Positions 8,085-14,692 of a stretch of DNA of 64,000 nt are shown in pieces. The first letter of the stretch is position 1, and every line of letters begins with the position of its first letter. The translations under genes were made by a program, and so were the position numbers. Source of the stretch: Salinilacustrithrix sp034522155 (lineage in GTDB: Bacteria > Actinomycetota > Acidimicrobiia > Acidimicrobiales > Salinilacustritrichaceae); contig JAXHLP010000010.1 of the NCBI GenBank assembly GCA_034522155.1, positions 62,001 through 126,000 of the forward strand, in the 5' to 3' direction. The notes under the pieces were generated by a model, which was given only the letters and a program-made list of their open reading frames with translations, ran no database searches and had not been told where the DNA came from.

Positions 8085-9451
8085 TGCCGGCCGGCTCGAA
8101 CCCGAGCGGGGGCGTCCTGTCGGCGGTCGCCGACGCCGCCCGCCGGCCGCGTCCGGTCTGGCGGTCCCGCCGCGCGTACGTCCTGGCGACCATCGCCGGG
8201 ATCGTCGGGCTCGGGAACCTCTGGAGGTTTCCCTACATGGCCGGCCGGCACGGCGGCGGCGACTTCCTGGTCGCGTACATCGTCTCGGTGCTCGTGATCG
8301 CCGTCCCGCTGGCGTCGCTCGAGAGCGCCGCCGGCAGCCTCACGAGGCGATCACCCGTGGGGGCCTACCGGCGCGCTGCCTCCCGGGCGGGGACCGCCAT
8401 CGGCTGGTCGGTGATCGGGCTCACCGCGGCGATTCTCAGCTACTACCTCGTGATCACCGGCTGGACCCTCGGGTACTTCCTCGACTCGCTCCGGGGCGAT
8501 CCCCGCCTGTTCGTCGACTTCGTCGCCGGTATGGGATCGCTGTGGCTGTTCCTCGCCGTCGGCGCCCTGGTGTTCGTCGTTCTCGTGCGCGGCGTCGCCA
8601 TCATCGAGAAGGCGAGCCTGTTCCTCGTGCCCGTCCTGGTGGTGATGGTGGTGGGCCTGGCGGTGTTCGCCCAGACCCTGGACGGCGCGGCGGAGAGCCG
8701 ATCGTTCCTGCTCAGCCCCACCGCCGACGGGCTGTTCGACACCGCGACGTGGCGGGCGGCCGCAGGGCAGGCGTTCTACTCGGTGGGGGTCGGCCAGGGC
8801 TTCCTCATCGCCTACGGCAGCTATGTGCCGGCAGGCGCCAATCTGATCCGGTCGACCACCGTCGTGGCGCTGACGAACGCGCTCGTGTCGATCGTCTCGG
8901 CGGCCATGGTGTTCGGCGTCGTGTTCGCGTTCGACATCTCGCCGACCGCGGGCGCCGAGCTGTCGTTCACCGCCTTTCCCCGGGTGTTCGGGGAGATCGC
9001 CGGCGGTGACGCCTTGGCCGTCGGGTTCTTCGCGCTCCTCTTCGTCGCCGGATTCACGTCGTGCTTGGGCATGGCCGTCGTCGTCATGTCAGCCGTGCGA
9101 GACGAAACACGTATGCGGACATCGCGGAGCGCCGCGCTCACGGTCGGTACCGTCGTCGCCGCGGGCATCCCTTCGGCGCTGAGCTTCACCGACGTCGGCT
9201 TCGACATCGGTGGGCAGCCGTTCCTCGATCGCGTCGACCAGTTCACGGGATCGGGTGTCGTGGTCGTGCTCGGCCTCGTCGGGACGGCGGTGCTGGCTCG
9301 GGGTCTGCCCCGCCGGGCGCTGGCGGCCGCGTTCAGCGCTGACACGATCCGGGTGGGGCGCTGGTCGATCGGCCCGCGGACGCTGATCCGGTGGGCCACC
9401 GTCTTGCCCCTGGTGGCCGCGATGGCGTACGGATTGGGGCGTGCCTTCTGA
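8084..9451 (+). CDS. Sodium-dependent neurotransmitter-symporter-like (SNF/LeuT) transporter
   Basis: A 455-residue membrane protein of the SNF family, which couples Na+ to uptake of amino acids and related compounds. The first helix carries GLGNLWRFPYM (about 40-50), the family's sodium- and substrate-binding signature. About eleven hydrophobic segments follow, in line with bacterial 11-12 helix members. The start ATG shares a base with the stop of the AI-2E gene, and its own stop overlaps the next start. Substrate is unknown. Position in a putative DosR-type operon hints at amino-acid uptake or osmotic balance in dormancy (inference). Confidence 0.93.
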   Translation: MPAGSNPSGGVLSAVADAARRPRPVWRSRRAYVLATIAGIVGLGNLWRFPYMAGRHGGGDFLVAYIVSVLVIAVPLASLESAAGSLTRRSPVGAYRRAASRAGTAIGWSVIGLTAAILSYYLVITGWTLGYFLDSLRGDPRLFVDFVAGMGSLWLFLAVGALVFVVLVRGVAIIEKASLFLVPVLVVMVVGLAVFAQTLDGAAESRSFLLSPTADGLFDTATWRAAAGQAFYSVGVGQGFLIAYGSYVPAGANLIRSTTVVALTNALVSIVSAAMVFGVVFAFDISPTAGAELSFTAFPRVFGEIAGGDALAVGFFALLFVAGFTSCLGMAVVVMSAVRDETRMRTSRSAALTVGTVVAAGIPSALSFTDVGFDIGGQPFLDRVDQFTGSGVVVVLGLVGTAVLARGLPRRALAAAFSADTIRVGRWSIGPRTLIRWATVLPLVAAMAYGLGRAF

Positions 9452-9932
9452 CAAAGCAACCCGTGTCCTGAAACCGCTCGCCCGGCTCGTTCGCGGCCGG
9501 GGACGGATGGTCGGCGCGGCGGTGGCCGCCACCGCCGCGGCCACCGCAATCGCGGTGACCCAGCGACGACGCCACGACACACTCGTGCTGCCCGATCCCG
9601 GGCCGATGGCGGCCGAGACCGCGATCTCGGTCCACAACGCGGCCAAGAGCTCGGTCATCGCCATGATCCGCGAGGCCGACGCGCCCGATCGGAACCTCGT
9701 GGACGGCGCCATCCGCGATGCCGTCATCGAGTCGTCCGGCTCGGGCGCCGACGTGCTCGCCGCGGCGATCGGCGCGGTCGAAGGGTCGTTCGAGATCGCC
9801 CACCTCGTCGGGGAGAAGCCCCACGAGCTCGTCCCGAGCTCGGCTGCCGCGGCCGTCGACGCCGCGGCCCTGCAGGGCCCGACCGCGGCCAACCGCGTCC
9901 GCGACGTGCTGGGAGACCACCTGGCCGACTGA
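9441..9932 (+). CDS. Hypothetical protein with N-terminal membrane segment
   Basis: 163 residues, not recognised. A basic N-terminus (to about residue 22) is followed by an alanine-rich hydrophobic stretch (VGAAVAATAAATAIAV, about 24-39), then RRRHD and a mostly soluble, acidic and alanine-rich remainder. The GTG start lies inside the 3' end of the symporter gene, an 11-bp overlap, so it is very likely coupled to it. It could be an accessory subunit of that transporter. A DosR-like box begins 12 bp after its stop. Confidence 0.7.
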   Translation: MPSDKATRVLKPLARLVRGRGRMVGAAVAATAAATAIAVTQRRRHDTLVLPDPGPMAAETAISVHNAAKSSVIAMIREADAPDRNLVDGAIRDAVIESSGSGADVLAAAIGAVEGSFEIAHLVGEKPHELVPSSAAAAVDAAALQGPTAANRVRDVLGDHLAD

Positions 9933-9944
9933 CCGACGCGGAAA

Positions 9945-9958
9945 GGGACCTTCGCCCG
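9945..9958 (+). promoter_or_regulatory. DosR-like box downstream of the transporter operon
   Basis: GGGACCTTCGCCCG; the first ten bases match the consensus perfectly. The nearest rightward ORF is a 31-codon frame at 10016. The GH130 gene here runs leftward and ends at 10060, so this box does not obviously serve an annotated large gene. Confidence 0.45.
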
Positions 9959-10015
9959 TTCCCCGCGCCGACCGGAAGCGGTTGGATGACGGCCACGACC
10001 GACAGAGAGGCAGCC

Positions 10016-10111
10016 ATGGACCTGATCCGGCCCGGTCCCCGGGATGCGAGCCGAGCGACTCAGGGCCCGAACACCTGCCCCGACTGCGGGCAGCGGTGCG
10101 AGTCGAGGTGA
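10016..10111 (+). CDS. Possible small ORF with CPDCGQRC zinc-ribbon-like motif
   Basis: A 31-codon ORF starting 57 bp after a DosR-like box, with AGAGAGG eight bases before the ATG. It encodes two CxxC-type pairs in CPDCGQRC near its C-terminus. It overlaps the 3' end of the leftward GH130 gene by 52 bp antisense, so the cysteine motif could be an accident of that coding sequence. It may be a real regulon peptide, a remnant of a longer gene, or nothing. Confidence 0.2.
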   Translation: MDLIRPGPRDASRATQGPNTCPDCGQRCESR

Positions 10112-11034
10112 TCCAGGAGGGATCCCAGACTGGCCTCGGCCATGCAGACCACGCTGTCGGCTGCGCCGTAGTACAGGTGCAGGGTGTCGCCGTCGTCGCG
10201 CAGGATCCATCCGCACGGGAAGACCACGTCGGGGACGTCGCCTGAACGCTCGTAGGTCTCCTGGGGCCCGAAGACCCACTCATTGCCCCGGGCGAGCACC
10301 GTCGTCGGGTCATCCCGGTCGAGCAACGCGAGACCCAGGCGGTACAGCGATCCGGACGCGGTGACCCGCACCCCGTGAAAGCAGATGAGCCAGCCCCGGT
10401 CGGTGAGCAGCGGCGGGGGCCCGAGGCCGATCTTGTTCGCGTCCCAGTACCCGCCACGGCGGGCGGGGAGCAGGACCTGGGCATCGCCGAAGTGCCGCAG
10501 ATCGGGACTGAACGACAGCCAGATGTGCGCGCCGAGGCCCGCCATCGCCGGGGCAGGCCGATGGATCAGGGCCCATCGGTCGTCGAACTGCACCGGGAAC
10601 AGCGCGGCATCCTTGTCCTCCGGCGGCAGGAGCACGCCGTCGCGCTCGAAGGTGACGAAGTCGCGCGTTCGGGCGAGACAGATCACCGGGCCAGCCTCGG
10701 AGTACCCGGTGTAGGTGATGAGATAGTCGTCACCGACCTGGGTGATTCGTGGGTCCTCGATGCCCCAACGCTCGGCGAAGGAGTCGGTGCGCGGCTCGAG
10801 CCAACGAGAACGGTCGAGCTGCCAACCGGTCACCCCGTTCTCGCTCGTGGCAACCGCCAGTGCTGACAGCCCGGTCCGCGACTCGACGCGGACGAGCAGG
10901 AGCGTCTCGCCCTCGAACTCGACGGCTCCTGGGTTGAAGACGACGTTCACCATGTTCGGGAACTGGTGCGCGGTGAGGACCGGGTTGTGCGTCGATCGGG
11001 TGAAGAGTTCGCGGGGGTCCGCGCTGTGGCTCAT
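10060..11034 (-). CDS. GH130 family glycoside hydrolase/phosphorylase, copy 1
   Basis: A 324-residue five-bladed beta-propeller protein of the GH130 type. Seen in sequence: VFNPGAVEFEGETLLLVRVE (31-50) and the family signature GIEDPRIT, in which the Asp (94) is the usual proton donor. Known GH130 members phosphorolyse or hydrolyse beta-mannosides such as mannosyl-glucose or mannan oligomers. The ATG follows GGAGCGAGAGC. It is divergent from a second GH130 gene at 11124, with a glycosyltransferase and a barrel glycosidase-like gene beyond. The substrate is unknown; the paired copies suggest sequential action on one beta-mannoside-like glycan (inference). Confidence 0.85.
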   Translation of the reverse strand: MSHSADPRELFTRSTHNPVLTAHQFPNMVNVVFNPGAVEFEGETLLLVRVESRTGLSALAVATSENGVTGWQLDRSRWLEPRTDSFAERWGIEDPRITQVGDDYLITYTGYSEAGPVICLARTRDFVTFERDGVLLPPEDKDAALFPVQFDDRWALIHRPAPAMAGLGAHIWLSFSPDLRHFGDAQVLLPARRGGYWDANKIGLGPPPLLTDRGWLICFHGVRVTASGSLYRLGLALLDRDDPTTVLARGNEWVFGPQETYERSGDVPDVVFPCGWILRDDGDTLHLYYGAADSVVCMAEASLGSLLDHLDSHRCPQSGQVFGP

Positions 11035-11123
11035 GCTCTCGCTCCATCATTGAGGTCAAGAATCGCTGTCGAATGCCGATATCGCGACCAGCGGTGGTCC
11101 GGGAACGCCACGGGAGAGCACGA

Positions 11124-12140
11124 GTGCGAAGGACAACGGGGTTCGATGGGGAGCGCTTGGTGCGGCGGGTCCGCCACCGGCCGATCGTGCCGGCCGAATC
11201 GGTGCGCGGGTACGGGCCGGTCTTCAATGCCGGTCTGCTGCACCACGACGGGCGTTACCACCTGTTCGCCCGTGCCGTCCGCGACGGCTACCGACCGGGC
11301 CGCGCGGGCGGACCGCGATTCGTCGACTACGTGTCCGACATCGTCGTCTTCACCTCTGACGACGGTCAGCACTACGAGTTCGCCTACGTCCTCGCCCGCG
11401 CCGGCGACCACGACGTGGACTGCTTCGAGGATCCGCGGATCCAGCGAGTGTCCGACGCCGGAGGCGAGCGGTTGCTGATGACCTACACGAACCTGCCCGC
11501 ACCCGAGCGGGAGTCGCCGTGGCGCATCGGCGCCCACCACCTCGTGTGGGACGGCAACCGGTTCCATCTCGAGCCCGACGGTGGCCACCTGCTCGGGCCC
11601 GACGGGATCCCGAACAAGGACGCGGTCGTCTTCACGCTCGCGGACGGGCGGGTCGCCCTCATCCACCGGATCCACCCCGACATGCAGCTCGCAGTGTTCG
11701 ACGACCTCGATCACCTCATCGGGGCCGACGAGCACTACTGGCGAACGCATCTCGACGCCCTCGACGAGCACACGCTCATCGAGGCCGGCGCGCGCTCGCT
11801 CGGCATCGGTGCCGGCGCACCACCGGTGCGGACCGATGACGGGTTCCTGCTGTTCTTCCACGAACGACGAGCCGACGGGGTGTACACGATGAACGTCGCG
11901 CTGCTCGACGAGATCACCGGGCGCGTCACCAGCATGTTGCACGAGCCCGTCCTCGTACCCGAGCTTCATTGGGAACGCGTCGGCGACGTCGACGACGTCG
12001 TGTTCGTCCAGGGCGCCCACCTCGACGGCGACCGAGTCTACCTCACCTACGGCGCTGCCGATCGGTGCGTGGGCGCGGCCACGGCGTCGGTGCGGCAACT
12101 GCTCGCCGCGCTGGCCGAACCTGAGCACATGGTGGCCTGA
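11124..12140 (+). CDS. GH130 family glycoside hydrolase/phosphorylase, copy 2
   Basis: A 338-residue GH130-type propeller related to but clearly distinct from copy 1. It keeps GPVFNAGLLHHDGRYHLFAR (31-50) and the CFEDPRI signature with Asp103. It ends in YLTYGAADRCVGAAT, the family's closing blade pattern. I chose the GTG at 11124, preceded by GGGAG at 11112; an in-frame ATG 51 bp upstream would add a basic non-conserved stretch. No convincing DosR-like box is visible between the two GH130 genes. The convergent glycosyltransferase ends 23 bp downstream. Confidence 0.83.
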   Translation: MRRTTGFDGERLVRRVRHRPIVPAESVRGYGPVFNAGLLHHDGRYHLFARAVRDGYRPGRAGGPRFVDYVSDIVVFTSDDGQHYEFAYVLARAGDHDVDCFEDPRIQRVSDAGGERLLMTYTNLPAPERESPWRIGAHHLVWDGNRFHLEPDGGHLLGPDGIPNKDAVVFTLADGRVALIHRIHPDMQLAVFDDLDHLIGADEHYWRTHLDALDEHTLIEAGARSLGIGAGAPPVRTDDGFLLFFHERRADGVYTMNVALLDEITGRVTSMLHEPVLVPELHWERVGDVDDVVFVQGAHLDGDRVYLTYGAADRCVGAATASVRQLLAALAEPEHMVA

Positions 12141-12163
12141 CCGCCCACGCTGGGACGCCCTGG

Positions 12164-13354
12164 TCACGCAACGATCCGAGCGCGGGCCACCGAGCCGAGC
12201 ACCGCCCGATACGCGTCGCCCACGGACGGCCACAGCAATGGTTGCGCCGCCTCGAACGCGGCGCTCGACAGCCGTCGCGCGGTGCCCGGATCGAGGAGCA
12301 CCTGCTCGAGGGCATCGGCCATCGCCTCGTCGTCCTCGTGGCCGACGAGCAGGCCGGAGCCGCCCCCGAGCGCCTCGACCGCGTGCGGGAAGCGGGTCGA
12401 GACCAGCGGCTTCGCGGAGGCCAAGGCGTCGACCAGCACACCCGAGGTGACCTGGTCCCGGGAATCGTACGGCAGGAGGACCGCATCCACGCCGCGGACG
12501 AGATCCCGGAGCGAGTCCCAGTCGCGATAGGCATCATCGAACTGCACCCGGTCCGCGACGCCCAGATCGGCGGCCAGCTCGATCAGACCGTCCCGGTAGC
12601 GGTCCCCGTCGCGTTCCCGCACCTTCGGATGCGTCGCGCCGGCCACGACGTAGGTGACGTCGAGACCGCGATCGGCGAGGTGGGCAACCGCGCGGATCCC
12701 GTGTTCGATGCCCTTGCCCCGCCCGAGGAGCCCCCAGGTGAGAACGGTCGGACTGGCCGACGTCCGACGGACCTGGCCCGCCACGTTCGCGGTGGCGCCG
12801 TGCGGGATGACCGACACCCGGCTCGCCGGAAGGCGGTGGACACACACGAGACGATCACGGGCCGCCTCGGTGAGGACCACGAGTTGATCGGAACGGTCGG
12901 CGAGCGTGTCGATGATGCGTCGCTGGTTCGAGCTCGGATCGGTGAGGGCGGTGTGCAGGACCGTGATCAGCGGCGACCGGAGGCCGTCGACCAGATCGAG
13001 CGCCGACTCGCCATCGGGACCACCGAACAGGCCGAACTCGTGTTGGAGCACGACGGCGTCGTAGCCGGCGAGCACGTCGAGGGTCGGCCGGAGCGCGTCG
13101 GCGTCACGGGAGTTCCAGTTGGCCGCGACCTCGCGTTGCAAGGCGATGCCGTCCTCGTCGACGACGCGAACCACCTCGGCCCGCCAACCGGCCGCCGGCT
13201 GATCGATGCAGCGACGGACGTTCTCGGTGAACGTCGCCAACCCGCACCGCGTCGGGGGGTGCGTTCCGACCACCGCGACCGCGCGGCCCGGGAGCACGGG
13301 CGGTACGGCCGGATGAGCGGTTCCGGGAAGCAGGGGTTGGAGCGTGGTCGCCAT
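12164..13354 (-). CDS. Family 4-type glycosyltransferase
   Basis: A 396-residue GT-B fold glycosyltransferase. The N-terminal half carries GTHPPTRCGLATFTENV (the glycine-rich acceptor loop) and the C-terminal half the GT4 donor region, with TWGLLGRGKGIEHGIRAV, LLPYDSRDQVTSGVLVDALA and PLVSTRFPHAVEALGGGSG. Retaining enzymes of this type transfer hexoses from nucleotide sugars. The ATG at 13352-13354 follows GGGAG; a GTG 63 bp upstream would sit only 15 bp from the DosR-like box. It lies between a GH130 gene and the barrel glycosidase gene, so it likely builds or remodels the same glycan. Confidence 0.88.
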   Translation of the reverse strand: MATTLQPLLPGTAHPAVPPVLPGRAVAVVGTHPPTRCGLATFTENVRRCIDQPAAGWRAEVVRVVDEDGIALQREVAANWNSRDADALRPTLDVLAGYDAVVLQHEFGLFGGPDGESALDLVDGLRSPLITVLHTALTDPSSNQRRIIDTLADRSDQLVVLTEAARDRLVCVHRLPASRVSVIPHGATANVAGQVRRTSASPTVLTWGLLGRGKGIEHGIRAVAHLADRGLDVTYVVAGATHPKVRERDGDRYRDGLIELAADLGVADRVQFDDAYRDWDSLRDLVRGVDAVLLPYDSRDQVTSGVLVDALASAKPLVSTRFPHAVEALGGGSGLLVGHEDDEAMADALEQVLLDPGTARRLSSAAFEAAQPLLWPSVGDAYRAVLGSVARARIVA

Positions 13355-13432
13355 CTCGGCGCGTCTCCCGACGGTGGAGGCCGTGGTGGGCACTGTCTGC
13401 TGATGGAACCGCGACACCCAGGTGTGCGTGTA

Positions 13433-13446
13433 GGGCCGAAGGTCCC
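13433..13446 (-). promoter_or_regulatory. DosR-like box upstream of glycosyltransferase
   Basis: GGGCCGAAGGTCCC, whose reverse complement GGGACCTTCGGCCC is the best representative of the window consensus. It is 78 bp upstream of the chosen ATG of the glycosyltransferase and just beyond the stop of the upstream gene. Confidence 0.75.
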
Positions 13447-13483
13447 GGGGAACCGCCGGCTGGCGGACTCGATCCGTCCGCGG

Positions 13484-14569
13484 TCAGGCTGCGATCTCGG
13501 CATACCGGACCAGCGAACCGACGAACGCCAACGTCGACTCGGCACCCTGGTTGCGGTTCACGCCATCAGGCTCCAAGCCGTCGTGGCCGCCATGGGTCCC
13601 GGGGTCGAAGACCGGGACGCCCACGTCGTTCGCGCCGAAGAACCAGTCCACACCCCGGCGGGCACGCTCGAGCCAACGGCGGTGCTGCGTCAACTCGAAG
13701 GCGCGGGCGCAGGCATCCACCATGGTCCAGGCCTCGATCGGCTGCTGATCGAACATCGGACCGCCCGTATCGTCCGGACCCCGACCAGAGACCGGCGTGA
13801 AGCTGAACCAACCGTGTTGGGTCTCGACACCCACCAGCCACTCGAGGACGGCGAGCGCCTGCTCCATGGCCGCCTCGTCGCCGAAGAAACCTGCGGCGGC
13901 GAGCTGGGCCTCGGGGAGCAGGGCATTGCCGTAGGTGAGCTCCGGCTCGGGCCAGCGCCACCAGCCGGTTCGGGGCGTGCCATCGAGCAGACCGAGCGCG
14001 GCCTCGACCAGAGGACGCGCGTCGCCGAGCTCGGGTTCGGCTTCGAGCACCTCGACGGCACCGATCGCGGCGTGGGCGGTCGCCCGCAAGTGGGGGGACC
14101 GGAAACCGGTGCATCGCTCGAACAGGACGCGTGCTCGGTCGCGCACCGCCGACCACGGGGCCAGCGCGACGGCGGTGCCGAGCCCGTGGATCGCTCGGCC
14201 GGTGGCATCGTCGCTGGCCGGGTCGTCGGTCCAACGTCCAGCTGCGTCGCAGCGCAGCCGGAAGCGGCCGTCCGGGTCCGATGCCCGCTCCAGGAAGTCG
14301 AGGGCGACCCGGGCCAACGCCTCGGCGTCGGGGTCGAGGGGGTACCGGGACACGATGCCGAGCAGCCGACCGGCGTCGTCTGCGCATGCGCCGTGACCGA
14401 CTCGTGGCTCGGCGAGACAGGCGTGCTCGACGATCCCGAAGGGACCGGCCAGCCGGGTCAGGTGCCGGAGCGTCGGCTGGAACGATGCAAGGCCACTCGT
14501 CCCGCGGCCCCTCGCTCGAGCGTGTTCCGTCAACGTCGGCATCGCTGCTTGGCCCCGATCGGAGATCAT
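13484..14569 (-). CDS. Six-hairpin (alpha/alpha barrel) glycosidase-like protein
   Basis: 361 residues, rich in paired helices with aromatic and acidic motifs (GWWRWPEPELTYGNALLPEA, QPIEAWTMVDACARAF, GVDWFFGANDVGVPVFDP) typical of six-hairpin glycosidases and glycan epimerases. Proteins like this are often labelled glycosyltransferase-associated because they accompany GT4 genes. The catalytic residues cannot be assigned by eye. Its start at 14569 lacks a strong ribosome site; an ATG at 14542 is an alternative. It is divergent from the P-type ATPase across a shared DosR-like box, and leads into the glycosyltransferase gene 130 bp downstream. Confidence 0.7.
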   Translation of the reverse strand: MISDRGQAAMPTLTEHARARGRGTSGLASFQPTLRHLTRLAGPFGIVEHACLAEPRVGHGACADDAGRLLGIVSRYPLDPDAEALARVALDFLERASDPDGRFRLRCDAAGRWTDDPASDDATGRAIHGLGTAVALAPWSAVRDRARVLFERCTGFRSPHLRATAHAAIGAVEVLEAEPELGDARPLVEAALGLLDGTPRTGWWRWPEPELTYGNALLPEAQLAAAGFFGDEAAMEQALAVLEWLVGVETQHGWFSFTPVSGRGPDDTGGPMFDQQPIEAWTMVDACARAFELTQHRRWLERARRGVDWFFGANDVGVPVFDPGTHGGHDGLEPDGVNRNQGAESTLAFVGSLVRYAEIAA

Positions 14570-14616
14570 CTTCGTTGCGCTCGTTTCATTGAAGGACCGA
14601 CGCTGTGGTCGTCCTA

Positions 14617-14630
14617 GGGCCGAAGGTCAC
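14617..14630. promoter_or_regulatory. DosR-like box (glycosidase-like / P-type ATPase divergent promoter)
   Basis: GGGCCGAAGGTCAC, reverse complement GTGACCTTCGGCCC, identical to the box at 21644. It lies 47 bp from the leftward start and 62 bp from the rightward start, so it could serve both. Confidence 0.7.
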
Positions 14631-14692
14631 TCCGGCGGTGTCGAACCGAGGACTCTGGCGTCGCCAGCGCGCCATGGGCGACGCTGCATGGC

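Noticed and set aside
11085..11110. ACCAGCGGTGGT dyad between the two GH130 genes as a DosR-like box
   Set aside because: It has a small dyad, but matches the box at only about eight of fourteen positions.
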